This document shows positions 46,417-61,400 of a stretch of 64,000 bases of DNA, piece by piece; position 1 is the stretch's first letter, and each line of letters starts with the position of its first letter. A program made the translations under genes and the position numbers. This DNA comes from Marthasterias glacialis (lineage: Eukaryota > Echinodermata > Asteroidea > Forcipulatida > Asteriidae): contig OU452222.1 in NCBI GenBank assembly GCA_911728455.2, forward strand, positions 20,842,559-20,906,558, read 5' to 3'. The notes beneath the pieces were generated by a model that ran no database searches, was not told where the DNA came from, and saw nothing but the letters and a program-made list of their open reading frames with translations.

Positions 46417-49400
46417 ATGGGATGTGGATCATCAAACGCTGCCATCAGCTACCAAACTGACATTACTACTATGTGGGATCAAGTCAGTCGCACGGTAGAC
46501 ACTCATGGGAAGTTGGATAAGCAACTGGTCATCTCTCGCTCTGGGTGGAAAACGGTCAGGATATTTGTATCGTCAACGTTTCGAGACTTCCATGCTGAGA
46601 GGGAGATACTGGTCAAAGAGGTGAGAACCTGTTTCAGGCATGGAGTCTCATCTTTCAGAGGGCAAGGCCACTTTCATTTTGTGGGTGCACTTCCACTGTA
46701 TATCTTAAAGTTTATGGGGCACCAAGGCCATACCCAGGGCAACAGAGGCCATGGCCTCTGGGGCCTCCGTATAACTCCCGTTTCAAGGCCTGCTGTTTGT
46801 GCATGACATGACACTTAAAAGATAAAAAAAAAAAATAATAATAATAATAATAATGAAAATAATTTTTTAACTGCCACACTTTTCTGTTTGTTTGACTTGA
46901 AAAAGTGCCTCCTTAAAACTATAACCTGTTCCATTAACTTTCCTTTTAAAAGACATCCCATCTTGCTCAAGATTCTTGTTAGAGAAAAGATACTATGATT
47001 AGTTCACACATTTTCCCTTTAAGTGTTTCTCAATATTGCATATAGTCTTTCTCTCCAACATGGTGTGTGATTTCATTTGGATGATTCTTCTATTTAGGAT
47101 TAATGTGGGTTGTTTTTACAGGCCAAGTAAGAAACTTATTCTGTATCAATGTTTGCAAACTCTCCTTAGGTATTTCCTGACCTGCGTGTGTGGTGTGAGA
47201 AGAGAAGACTCCATCTTGTGGACTGTGACCTCAGATGGGTGAGTTCTCAGTTAACCAGTTGCCGCTGTGATTCTTATTTTTTTTTGTCCCGTCTCCCTGG
47301 CTGGATTTTTTTGGCGGAATTGCCGGAATCTGTTTTCTTTGAGGGTACAGCTGGCACAAAGAAATCCTGACATGACAATGCCAAGAGAACAGAGATTCTC
47401 TTTATTGGATCGTCCGTTTTGTTTCTCGACAGAGAAAATGTCAAATTCATGTACCATGAATTGCAAAACATCGGCCGTTACCTACAGCACAGGAGTGGTA
47501 CTAAACCTGGAACCATGGCTCGATTGCCGGCTCACTCTGACTTACCATGTTTCCTCTTTATGTGGGTGAAAGGAAACGTTACACAGAGTGTGCGTGCTCT
47601 GTGCACGCTCAACAGTGGAATGTCCAGGCGACCTTTGTTTCAGTTTCAATTTTACACAATGGAAAGTAAAAACATTGCCCATTTGCTGGCTCAAACAATA
47701 TTTTCGTGTATACACGTCATCCGGCGGCATTTGGTTAAGCTCCAGTTAAGGCAACCCATAAACCCGGCACCAGAGACAAAATACAATTTAAAAATAATAA
47801 ATGAAGGCAATAAAAAATGAAAAGCGTAACAATTTAATTTTGATCTCACTGACAAATAGGGTATTCCAAAGGACACCACATCAGAAGAAACACTCCGGAC
47901 ATGCCTTGGAGAGATCGACAGATGTTACCAAGACAACATTATGCCATTCTTTCTCAATTTAACCAGGTATGACATGATGAATGAGAAGAAAAGCATTTTT
48001 AATATCTAATTGACTTGTCAGAACACTTAAGGACATCCCTTAAGTTTTTCAACTTCAACAGTTTACAAAGTGTCCTCGCGCTTCCATAACAGGAATTTGT
48101 GAAAGGAAATGTCATATAAGGGGCACAGTTGTCATATTCCTCCTAATACACAGCTCTGGATCAGCCAGGGTCACACCCCATCCTTTGTTAATCTGCAGAT
48201 TTGATATCAGGTTTGATACCAGGGTCCACAGAGGTGAAATTAACAACAACGATATCTTGATTGATGTGTAGCTCCCATTCCTAAACTAACACGAACAAGT
48301 GTGAATATACCCAGGTACAAGGGACGATAATGCAGTGTGTTGAGAGTTTCCTAGGGAAAATCTCTTTAAGATGGTTAACTTCACTCGAGTCCTGTAACAT
48401 CTTCACCGTGGTTATGCCTGATTTGGACTCAATTACTGCACAGCCAAACTAACAGTGTGTGAGTTATTGAGGTTGAGAACATATGTGCATACATGTACAG
48501 GAATAACACTAATAAAACTACATTTGGCTTCAGTGCGAACAAATATAGTATTTCCCTGGCATAGTTTGACCATCATGAACATTTACATTCTTGCCAAAGT
48601 AAATTTCAGGTGTGTGATTTTTTCAGGATTTTTCCTGATTTCAGGATTTTCTCAAAATCTCTTTGAGCCTTCAGATCTTCTTGAAAGAGTAAAGCAATAA
48701 CCAAAGGGAGAACAAAATAGTTCACATTGTGTCCAAACCTGTAGTGTTGTATTTCTGTTGATGCACAGAGTCTGTAAACCTCCTAAATTGTAACATCTGG
48801 GAGGTTCTGGGTCTAGAATAAGAGGGAACTCAGGCCAGTGAGCCGAATTTTCACATTCATCAAAGCTCAAACCTGAAATGAACATTGTATGGCTACCCCC
48901 CATCCTCTAAAGGACAGCTCTATCCCATTTTCAAAATCATTGTGCATTTGATAAATGTAGAGGTCATTCAATAACTGTTGTATTCTATGAAATATACAAA
49001 CTGGGAAAAAAGAAATTCAAGTGAAGAAAAACTTTAAAATCCTGAGTGTGAATCGTTGTCCAGAATTAACACTTCTCCAAAGTGCACAGAGCTGTCTATT
49101 CCGGAATATCTATACACAACATGTTCGTGTTGGCAACCCTTGAATTGTGAATGTGAGTGTTGACTCTTTAATGAGAGACTTTGCGATGCTAGGTGGCAGC
49201 AGACTTACCGGGTAAGTTTCTCGGAGAACTCGGCATGTGCACTTTTGTGCGCATTCCTGAGAACAGTGGATTTATCTGTTAAGTCTGCTGCCACCTAGTG
49301 ACTCCGAAAGTCTCCCATTGTTTGTTGTAATGCCAGGGGTATTCACTGATCAAGAAACTGAAATCTCCTGTGGAATGTTAGTTTGTAGACCTTTCTTTTG

Positions 49401-52400
49401 CGACGTCACAGCCTTAGTTTTTACCAACCAGTTGTTGGCAAAAGTAAGGATGGCTTTCTCTTCAAAGACAACAACAATTTGTCATCCAATTCCAGGGTTT
49501 GCCCTTAAGTTTTTCAATAACTAGCCAGCAGGACTAGTTAGCTTGTCATTTCACTGGTCCTGCCAGCGTTTTCACTGGTCCATATTTCATACTAAATAGG
49601 GACAAGTTTTAACACTGAACTAGCCAGCAGGACCACTTGGAGAGAATTTTCACTGGTCCTCAGGTGTTTTAACTAGCATTTGGCCAGCGAACCACTGTTA
49701 AGGGAGAACACTGAATTCAACAAATGCCATCGAATTACCCATATCATTGAAAAATCAAATCTGCAACCCACAACAAAAGTACACAAGCTCTTCATAAAAA
49801 GGCGTTTTCAATATTTTATTATAGAGGGCAGATTTATGCTAACCAAATTATACATTTTATGATACTCAAGGCAACCCATACAAAATGATGGTCAGTCTTT
49901 GTGAACCAAAGAGAGGTCTATGATACAAACGTTCTGTATCCTGTGTCCAAAAAAGAAATTCTAGTACCATTATATCAAGTATAATACTTGACATTCTAGT
50001 GAATACCCTGGTCTTTTATTTGCTGTGTGTTTTTTTTTCTTCTCTTCCTTCTTCTTTCAGCCTGTCTATTTTCCCAGTGCCTGGCTCATTTGGAAACAGT
50101 CATGGGTAGGAAGACACTTTGTCTTAATACTCTGTTATGCTGCCATGCGTCCACTTCTAACCTATCACTCTAATTCACTGTAACAGAAGGAAATCTACGG
50201 GTATAAGTTTAAATGTGGTATCCTTCTGTTACACTGAGCACATTGCTCTCCTTTTTTGCAGGAAGCATGTTGCCTAACCATAACCTGACTACAGTCAATC
50301 AAACTACTATATCCCATCATGACAAGTGGGATATTTTGTCCCACATTTTTGCTTAATTTTTGCAAATTTTTGTGCGTAGTTCTTTTTCTTTATTTTTACT
50401 TTTGTCAAACTTCTACAACAAGGTCATGCATGTACTGTACATGTATGGCCATGTTCGAATAAGTGCAAGTAAGATCTTAAATAATGTCTGGTATAGTGAC
50501 TTGATTGATTACAAATGATTTACTAAAATTGGATTCCCCTGACTAGCGGAAGTGTTGCTGGGGCAAGCTTTTTTGTCTAGCTTGTCCAGTTGGGCAAAGC
50601 CTGGTACCATTGTGCCATACACATTCATTCAAAATTGTTTATACATGCAGGTCTCGATCTTAAGAAAAACGGGGGCAGGCCTTTGCTGGCCAAATCAGAG
50701 AAATTCTACAAGGGCATGCTGGCCAATTTGGTAGTGACAGTGCAATTTTTCTGAAGGGCATGCTGGCCAACTTGACAGGGCATGAGGCCAATGGCCTCGG
50801 TGGCCTCAGTTAAGATCAAGGCCTAGATACAATGTGTGTTCGTCGTCTCTTACATAACTGTGCAAAACTTCCCCCAAACCATGTGACATAGGAACTTATC
50901 TCTGGTCTGAGGAATTCAAATGTAGGCGATCACTTGTGACTAGGCAAGTCATTGTGCCAAACAGTATTCAGGTCTCACAAATGGCTTATTGGCAGCTGTG
51001 GCTGTGGCTGTTGCTAAGGGCAGCCTAGATGCTTCAATGCATGTTAATATGGTGATCCAGCCGCAGCCGCTTATTCGGAAAGGGTATATATTTATTTTGG
51101 TTTTAGTGTTAAAAGCCACCTGCATGAAATATGATTTGGCATTTTTTTATGAGAGTTCGAGATAACAATATTTTTCCTCAATTTGTCACAGTGTTAAGAA
51201 AAGTCAGACCTGTAGTCATGAATGTAATTTATTTGTCATTTTAGTAGCTTTGGGGCTAGATAATGAAATTTTTTTAAAAATGATTTTATAGACACAGGTC
51301 GACCCCTACATACAACTATCAGATATGACAGATTTACTGCTTGCTTTCTTCCTGGTTTCATTAAAAACTAACGCTTGAATTTCAAGAAAACCTCCACTAG
51401 ACTTAAAAAGCTAAAGTATGCATTATAAGTAAATCTTAAAATGTAGTATAAGTTTTGAAAGACACTATACTGCAGGACCTGTTTGATTGTGACCTCTTAC
51501 TTTACTTGACAGTGTGACTGTGTATTCAAAGGGTTAATGAAATCGGCCCTACTTATAATGCATTTGTATTGGTTACGACACACCATGTGACCTTAAAATG
51601 ACCTTTGTGAAAGTTCAAGTTGTGACCAAAACAAGATTTGGGAAGTCGGCTTTGAATTTGTATGCCTTGACTGCAGTCATTCTTTCAAAAACAAATTATT
51701 TGCAACTTCCCCCAAAAAAGTTTTAATTTGTAGCTAAAAAATGCATGGGATAACACCTATTGAATACAGAGCACTGCTAGGGTTACATTGCAAGACTATG
51801 GCCAATACAGTCCCTAAAATGGTTGCATATCAAATGCTTTTAGCTGGTAATCTCCATAGATGGTTATATCTGAGCTGGTTGAATCATTCCCTTGCATCAT
51901 GTGGCATGCTTATTTAATCAGTCAAATACAACCCAGCATTGCTGTTGTTAAAATGCCTTGTAATTTTTGCATGAGTATGTATACAAAGTATGAAAAACTT
52001 GGTAGCACATTTAAATCTTAGGTCGTGCCCGAATTGGCTACTGCGGCTACCAAGCCTCAGCCGCAGCCGCCAATTCAGAAACGTCCTTCCTTAAACATCC
52101 TTGTTACTTGCTAGACCACTCCATCAAGCCCCAGCCCCTGGTGTATTGTCTGATGAATAGTTGGATAAAAACTCTTTTAATATTCATGTACTGGTGCATG
52201 CCATTTTTTATACTTAACAAATGGTTGCATTTGAACTATTCACAAGCATTGTGGGTAGGACTCAATAGATCAGTTTCTTTTCTGGTATTTTGATAACCAA
52301 TCCATTGATCCTTGCCCACCAGAGAAACTGCCTAGTTCTCAATTGGGATTGCAATATGTCTAGTTTTCAATTGGGATCGCAGTGTGTGTAGTTCTCGATT

Positions 52401-55400
52401 GGCAGATCGGGATTGCAATGTATCTAGTTTCGCATTGGGATTGCAGTATGTCTAGTTCTCAAATGGGATTGCAGTGTTTCTAGTTCCCATGCCTTTCAAA
52501 CGCTCGAACAAGCCTGCGAACCACATCCAACACAAATCTCATAATACAACCACCCAAATGTGCTGCCAGTCGGTCTACATTTTGTAATGGGATTCTAATG
52601 TGTTGGACTTTTTTATACACAGTCTCAGTTGTTACTGGATCATTTGACACATTGATCATAGACAAACAGGCCTGGAATTACACTTAGTTGCCCTGGTCTT
52701 GGCCTTGGTGCCCCTTCAAATGTTTCCCATATACTTTAAGGTTTTTCAGTAGAAGTGCCTTTTACAAAGTGAAAATGGCCTTGCCCCTTCAAAGATGGAA
52801 TTCCAGACCTGGATAATTTATGCCAGCCTGCAGTGTCATACCATGTGGTGATTGCATTTAGTTACACAGTACACATGCACAAACAAGTGCACAGAATTGT
52901 GCCACCATCACATCCTGTGAGTTAAATGGCTTCAAAAGGTTAGTCGGCTGGCTGGAAAATGTTGTCAAGAGTATGAGAGGGTTAATGGAGGGGGAAAAGT
53001 CCAATGGATTGGTCTTTTGAAATTGCAACTCATCAGGGCTGAATTTCACAAAGCACTAAGATTCATCTTAAGATGAGTTGTTGATATCACCATAGTGACT
53101 TGTATTGTGACACCACACGTTGCTTAGCAATTAAGATTGATACACATCTTATGATCAATCTTAGCTTTTTAAGAAATCCAGCCCAGATAACATGGCATCA
53201 AGAAACAGTAGGAGACTAGGAGTTAAATGCACTGTTATTGGCATATAAATACAACATCAGTTTGCATCTACAAAGTATGACCCAAACTCAGCTTACCATG
53301 CTGGTATACAATGAAACAAGAAGGCAGCAAAAGTCAAAAGTTGGAGCGTATTGTCATCACCACCAGAGAATGCTGTGCTGGTCTTTTTTTCTCATATTGC
53401 ATCATTATGCATTTAGCATGAAAAAGCATGGTGCTTGTTAAGTACCTATAATATGAAAATTTGAGGCAAAAAAAAAAGAGTTTAAAGTTGAAAATTGTGC
53501 AAAACCTTCAGGTACTGTCAACGACTGTATAGATTGCCAATACAAAACAAAATTTGTCGAAATTGTCAAAAAAAAAAAAAAAAGAAATTCAGAGTGTAGA
53601 TTTTAGTATTGGATAGTAAATGACAGCAGGTACATGTTCATTTTACATGTTTAGTAAGAATCACTGACAAACCTAACAGCCATTTTTTATTTTCAAGCCG
53701 TTACATTTTTATCAAAATACACTAATCATAAAACCAAATTATCAAATTGCTTTGAATTGCTTTGTCTGAAAACCACCCAAGGCTGTACCCTGTATTGATT
53801 TTTTGCCTCATCCAATTTAATTTAATCTGCTCATGCCTAAATTTCACATGCAAAAAAAAAGTTAAATTGTGGGTTTTTTTGCCTTGGATTTAAAGCCAAC
53901 TGCTTTGAATCAAAAATATATTTAACTGAGTCTTTATTTTACCATCTGACTAGTGAACGTTGTGGATGGATTCCCAACCAGAGCGAGGTACCGGAGTCAA
54001 TTGCAACAGACTATCGCTGGGTGAATGGTTTATCTGTGACTGAAATGGAGATTATGCATGGAGCATACCGAAAAGACAACTTCAACTGTAAGTACTTTTA
54101 TATTGTCAAAGAACAGTTGTTATGGTTTATGCTTTTGGTTTTATTGTTCATATATCATATTTTACAGCATTTCTCTGTTAAGCACTCTGAGGTCAGTTTT
54201 TTGACATAGAGCGCTGTACAAAAGTGGCCGACTGGTGTAGTGTACTAGACTGAAGTTCTGGTGACAAAGTCATCAGAGAGTGGGTTGGAAATCCCGGGGC
54301 CAATTTCATACAACTGCTCACTGTGTGATTTCCATTTCCTAGCCCTGCTAACTGTAATCACTGGAAAAGGCATGCTAAACTTCCGTCACTTACTATAAGC
54401 AAATGAATGACGTCAAAATGCAAATCCTTGGTGAACGCACAAGCTGGCTGCCTAATTTTCGTGCTAACCTGTGAAATACGCTTAGGCTTAAGCAAATTCT
54501 TCTGCCATAATTAGCACAAAAATTTGCTTAGCGTTAAGCAGCTTTATGAAATTGGCACCAGGTCATGACACTTGTGTCCTTGAGCATGACTCTTCACTTT
54601 AGTCATTTTGTCTTTGTTCACCTGAAATTTAGGGAATATACATCTTGTAATGTGGGAGTTTTTAATAAATAAAGTGTTATTTAATGACTGAACGTTCGGG
54701 TTTTTTTTACTTTTTTTTATAAAAAACAGCACTGTTCATGATCCGTGACTCCAGCTTCTTGAAGGGTGTACCGGAGAAGTATCATAAGGATTTTGTTGAT
54801 GTCAACCCAGTGGCCCCAGCCAAGCTGCAGATGTTGAAGCAGATGCTGAAAGAACGATTTAAGGTGAGAGGAGTGGCTCTCAATATGTTTACTTAGTCTA
54901 AACCAAATCATGCCCACCAAGAACAGCATCAGCAATTTACCAGGGGTTAGATTTTAGAGGATTTGAGATGGATGGACTAGTTACTGTCATTTGATGAGCC
55001 CTGTTTACAGATTGCTGTTCCTCAACATGGGCCTTCCACCTCTGGGACCCCAGTTCGAATCCCGCCGGGGTCACTCTGTGAACTGGGTTTTCAGTCTCTA
55101 CCTGATTGCGTAGGTTTTCCCTGGAATAAATCTCGGGGGTTTTCCTCCCACATCTAAAACTGAAACTTCTTTCCTTGTCTTCTCTCCATGGGGTTCTTGG
55201 CTAGTATAGTGATTAAGTTCGCTTTTGAATTGGGTTTTCAGTCCCTACCTGACTGCGTAGGTTTTCCCTGGAACAAATCTCGGGTTTTCCTCCAACATCT
55301 AAAACTGAAACTTCCTTCCTTGTCTTCTCTCCAGTGGGTTCCTGGCTTGTATAGTGGCTAAGTTCCCTTTTTTGAGAATCCTTGGCTTCACAACCAGAAT

Positions 55401-58400
55401 AAAAAAATTAAAAAAATTATCTCTGAAAGTAGTTTGACAAGATGGGGTGAATGCAATCTAAATTATGTATTTTTCAGATGTGACAAAGACAACGCGTTGT
55501 TAGTGGGACTAGGGATGTTAATTACACAGAGAGAAGTTTCCTTGCTGTACACACCTGTTAAATAATTAACCCGTCTACTCTTGGTTACATTTCCCAGAGA
55601 GTTGACCGACCATTTGAAATCATTCAACTGCATGGGTTGTGTATCATGGTGGGACAACTGTGTACAGAATTTACTGTGCGCGTGTGTGTGCTGTGTAGAT
55701 GCATTCACCACATGATATAATATTGCAGGCTGCCACAGTTTGTCTATCATGCAAAGCCACAGTGGTTAATAGTGAATGGTCACAGAGTAGGAGGTATGTC
55801 TCTGTACTGTGTAGATGCATTCACCACATGGTATTATATTGCAGGATGATACTGTTCATGTACAATTCAAAACCACATTTGATGATATTGAATGGTCATT
55901 TAGTAAAAGGGTATTACAGACTAATGCTTGACTTAAAAAAAATTCACACTCATATTGTACACAATGTTGTAAGGACAAGCAAAGATAAAATCTCAAAAAT
56001 TTGCAAAACAATCCGCACAAAACCTTGAACAATCTTAAGGTAAATAAAGCCGGTATTCATTATCTTGCTCTGTGTTAATGTGTTCTTGTGGTGTGTTTGT
56101 TTGTTCAGAGTGAGCAGCTTCAATTCTACAATTGTGAATACGATGGAGTGAATGACCAGAAAAAGGTTGTGTTCAATGGACTTGACAAAGCACTGGGCAA
56201 ACCGGTATGTACCAATAGTTTTATTTAGATTGTCCATAAATGCTTACCAAAATGAGTAACCTTGGAAATAATTTTTCGATCAGAAAATAGATTTTTCCTC
56301 AAAATATTTGCGAATGAATTTCTAAGAAAAAAAAACGAGACATGGTTGTTGCGAACTGCTAAATTGTTTTTTTTCTGGAAGGCTGATTTGATGGGTATCG
56401 TTTCTCCGCAGGTATTTGAATTCTTTAAGGAAAGGATTAGCAAGCAGTATCCACTGCTAACCACCAACCTAGACCCCTTCCAACAGAGCAGAGAAGCCCA
56501 TGAGGTAAGCTGGGTACTTGTTCATTTCTGCTGCAAGAATGTTAGTATCTGGATGGCTTCCAACTCTACAACGTTAAAATCACTTGGAGATAGATGCTTT
56601 TTGGGGGGGTAGCTTTTCCATATTCACTAGAATGCAGGGGTCTCTGGTTCAAATCCCATCTGGGCAATTACATTTATTTATTTAATTTTTGCAGGCATGG
56701 CAGGACCCAAAATGCATCGGGGCAACAGTGCTTATCAAACATTGGTGTAAGGATAAAACCCAAAACAATATTCTTTATCCCCGATGCAATTATTAAATCC
56801 ATTAAAATGTTGGCGCTAACCACTGCTAATTACAGGATTCAAACTGGCCTCCCATCACTGGGCACGCTAGGCAGTCTAGTGGTGAAGACACCTCGTGGTG
56901 AATGCATGGGTAGTTGGTTCGAATCTCATCTGAGTAGCCCATGGTTTTGTTTTCCTACAGGACTCAGTTAGCACTGAATGTACATCTGCATTACTTGTTG
57001 TGCATTGGTGTAAGGTTAAAACCAAACTATATTTATTTTTCCCAATGCAATTATTACATTAGTTAAAACTGTTGCGATACCCACTGCCAATTGTAAGACA
57101 GGAACTGTCCTCTGCTCACCGGGCGTGCTCGCTGTTCTAATGATTAGGATATCTGCTCTGAAATATTGGGGTGTTGTGTAGCCTGTGTTTTTTCCCCGCA
57201 GGACTCGAAGGTGGAATACTGTGTGAGGCCAAAGATGTGCCTTTTAACACTTTTTGCTGTACAATTGATTGCTCGCTCTCCTTTTTTTTCAGTCTTTTAT
57301 GAAGAACAGAAGTGTATCAGTGCTTGGAAGAACTGAACTCCTCGAACAGGTATGTTTTTGTTTTCCTTCAGAGAGAACACTGATACCTCCTTGATATCAA
57401 AGACTTACATATATTATTATTACAAAACTGATTTGTTACAAAACTGACTGGTAAAGTTGTAAAGTGCATTAACTCTGAGAAGTTACTCAATTTGAAGAGG
57501 TATTCATACCCAAAAAACAGTGAAGCTTCTTTCTTAAGTTTTCTGTAAACAAAAATCATTTCAAAAGCATGCTCAGTATTTAAAGTAATTTTTGTCAGCC
57601 AATTGTCATGGACAATGTGTACATGGTTTATTCACCAACTTTTCAAACTAAAGATAAAATAAGAGCAGGAAGACTATATACGATGTTAAAAAATTCCAAG
57701 TTCACACTTAATCATTCTTTGTATGCATCACTCTTGGCTACATTTATTACACTACATTTAGTCTACCATCAAACACATGAACTACAGGGCCAAGCAAAAT
57801 TGTCATCTAGTAAGGTTTGCGGTAACTCCAACTGAGCTATCTAGCCCTATTTGGGCAATCTCGCTATTTTGTTAATATTTTTTATCAGAAGGCAACCGTC
57901 AAAAGTTATCAACCTTTAATACTGATGTACATATATATAGCCAGGGATCACACGGACGTGATCCCTGGCCAGGGTTACAATACAATCTGGGAGTGGTAGT
58001 ATGGGCCTTACCATAAAGGGATGTGACTTATCTTTAAATTTTATAAATAAATAAACCACAAGAGAAACTGACTGGGTACATACATTTGTTTTCCCCAAAT
58101 GTCTACATGATTGATATATGAATGGTTTCTACAGATTAAAGAACATGTCATTGGTATTGGCATCGATGTCCCCTTTTTGTTGCTGGGAGGTCCAGGCACT
58201 GGGAAGTCATCCATCATGGCCAGAGTCGCTGATGTGACCGTGTCTAAAGCACTCTTGAAGGAAATACCAGGGTATGTATCAGTAGAAAGAAAACCTGGGT
58301 GCCACTTTGGGAGAATGAAAAATTGCACTGTTGTGCAAAGGTTGCATTGCATAATTGTCGTAATAAAAAACAAAGCTCTTGAAGTTGGAAACTTCTTGAA

Positions 58401-61400
58401 ACTGTAGGCCTTGACATATATTGTAAAAACAGGTTTAAAAAAAACGAAAACTGAAAAAACTCAGTTTTTTAATCAACGTGTCAGTTCAGCACATCGGTGA
58501 CGATTTGTAACAGCCTGTACTTGAAATACCCACAGCACCACTGGACACAGTCGAGGAGTTTCAGCATTGGGCCAGAAACCCCACAAATAATCAAGTGCCT
58601 AAACTCTTTGTGGAGCGACGTGTCCGAACAGTCTAGTGCGCCTCATTCAAGTTCTGTTGTTCACAGAGTGTGGGTTCAAATCCTGGCCTGGCAGGTCATG
58701 ATTCTTTTGTCTTTGAACAAGATGTATTACCATAATTGCTTTGTCCTTTGGATGGGGTGTGAAGCCCTAGGTCATGTGTACTAAGATAGGCAGTCTATGT
58801 AAAAGAACCCAGAACACTTATCGTTGAAGTGTCATGGTTTCCCTTAGTGTATTTGGATCATTGCAAGCATTCTTATCAACAGGTTTCTTTGGGTTTTGGA
58901 GTTACAGTGATTAATTTCGCTGTTGAGGCACTCTTGGTTTCATCACCAGAAATTTATTATAACAATAATAATAATACTCATGAAGGAGATACAAAACCTC
59001 TTTATTAAGTCCTTTTCTCATTCATAAACATAATGTCCTCTTGTTTTCTCAGGGGCGGAGACCAAGGCTGGCATGTGTTCTATCACTTTGTGGGAGCCGT
59101 ACCTGGATCACCGAACCTTGAGGCCACTCTAAAACGACTCTTGAAGGAACTGGGGGTTGTCAATGTAAGTCAAGTTTTGTACTGAATTTCATCCCCCCTC
59201 CCACAGAAATAAAAACAAACAGACAAACGTGACAATATTTTGCAAAAACTGAGGGTTTTGTGAGAATTATCAGTTTCAAGACTGCCTTTGAACAAAGAAA
59301 TACGTGATTTTGGGTAAAATTACGAGCAAACTTATGGGAGCTTTGGAGCCAGAAGTGGCCAAAATCTTTAGCTTGCAGCAGCTGCGCACATATTGACAGG
59401 ATTACTTGGAGCCTATCCTGTCAATATTATGGGTTTTGAGGCATAGCATGGTAAGGTATTAATGTAGATTCAGTTCTTGGTAACACCATGTGTATATATC
59501 TACTTTGCAGTGTACAGTAGATTGTTCTTGTGAGAACTTGTCCTACTATTATTTTACTATTGCGGAGTAGATTTTGGAATTTGGGGGGACAACTTTGTTT
59601 TAAAAAGAACTTTTCTGCTTATTAAGTACTACTTGGGGAGGTAGGAAATCGGCTGGGACTACTACTACTTTCGCGTAGTGGATTGAGGGGACTTCTTGTT
59701 ATTAACTTCACTGCTGCAGAGTGAGTCATTAATTGGCTCAACATTTTGACTAGCCTGCTCTCGTTATCGTCAGGAGATTTGTCAATATTTCTTTAAAACC
59801 GTGAAAGGCATTATGCATTTTTAGTAACGTCCCTGCGCCACACTACCTTTTTTTGAGTGACAAATTTGCATAATCAAGCAGTTCAAAACAGGAGTGGTAA
59901 CTCCATAGAGGATTGTTTTAGCAATGTTTTCTAACGTGGGTTGGTGGATGTTCAAACTACATTGTGACGCCAAATAATAGTCGGTGTTTTTTACTTTGTC
60001 GCATGTAGGATACCACTATGCCCAAGGATTTGGAGACGGCATGCCAACTGACGTATGCTGCTCTGTCCAATCCAAACACCCGACCGCTCATCATGGTCAT
60101 TGATGCTCTCAATCAGGTAGGCAAGATCGTCATTCAAAATAAAACAGCTTTAACAATTTATAGAGCAATTCTATATTAAATTCAACAAGGTCACAAGTTG
60201 CATTGTAGTTTTGACAGGCCTGATACTTTTGCTGTTGTAAGGGTAAGTCATTTTTTTCTTTTTGGTAACGGGCACCTCTATGAGAGAAGTTCAAGTTTCT
60301 ACTAGAACATTTCAGAGAGCACCAAGGCAATGGCCAGGGGGCTTGGAGGCAATTTCTTCCCCTCCTCTGTGAAGTATCAGGTCTGTGTTTACATTCATTT
60401 TATTATCAACTCGGCATTTTGATAAAATTTGTTCTCACCAGTTTGACGAGTCTAAGGAGTCAACCGTTCTGAATTGGTTACCAAGCAAACTAAGCCCTCA
60501 AGTGCGCTGTATTTTCTCCATGATTGATGAGACTCCCCAGCACAAGACACTTTGCTCGAGACCCAACCACCCAGTCGAGGTTTACGTCACTCCGCTCGAT
60601 ATGACATCCAGAGAGGTAAGTTGGGTTCATTACGACTAAATGCCATGGCCCTTTTAGGTCCAACGTGGCTAAAATATCAACCGTTGACCGACATCTCTTG
60701 ATACGATAAGCAATGCATATAGTAGAACGCCGATTTAATGAGCACCGCGGGATCCATGAATTTGTTCAGTATAGTGGTCTATCAGTGTAGCGATTTGTGG
60801 CACCCAGAACAAAGACAAATTCCAAGATGACGTCCGTGAACAGCAAGCCACGAAATGTGCCCTGTTTTGACTGCCTGATTGCACTCTGCACCCTCTTTGA
60901 CCGCTCCGTGTGTCATCACATTATTATTTTTTTGCCAAAATCTTTTTAAAATTTTGATAATATTTGTAAAAATTCTTTGTCATAAATTTATGTTTTTAAC
61001 TTTGTAAATAAAAAAAAAATGAATGTCAATATTTAAAGATTAATTTGAGAAATAGAAAGAATTTGTAAGTATAGCTTCTTTGTTATATTCCAATTGTTTG
61101 TTTTAATGGCTGGCCTCATGTGTGCAATTCCAAGATCCTTTTGAGGTTTTCGTATCTGGGCACCTTCTTTTGACCTACCTGTTTTGCCTACGAGTCCTGC
61201 AGAAAGAATATTCACAGGCGTACTTCTCAGGTGGGGTTCGCACCCACGACCTCCACCATTCTAAATGTTTGATTATTTTATTTTGTTTGTCCATTGCCAG
61301 GCAATCGTCAAGGAAACATTAGGCAAATATCAGAAGCGTCTAGACGCAGAGCAGATGACCAGCCTACTGAGTAAAGAATCCTCACAGAACCCCCTCTGGT

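Larger units (their letters stand above)
47967..53953 (+). other. ~6-kb intron 3 of the DUF4062-NTPase gene
   Basis: It joins ...PFFLNLT to SERCGWIP, restoring the DUF4062 signature. It holds the 148-bp hairpin, several foldbacks and a 28-bp minisatellite. A segment at about 50061-50105 between a C/T-rich tract plus CAG and GGTAGG was considered as an exon but is not needed for the domain. Confidence 0.8.

Noticed and set aside
47239-47859. Plus-strand frames with RLPGWIFLAELPES- or MYHELQNIGRYL-like sequence
   Set aside because: They lie in the intron between two well-supported DUF4062 exons and match no family.
50061-50105. Extra coding exon of the DUF4062-NTPase gene after CTTCTTTCAG
   Set aside because: Direct joining of 47966 to 53954 gives the expected ...FFLNLTSERCGWIP sequence in phase; the extra segment would disrupt the conserved motif.
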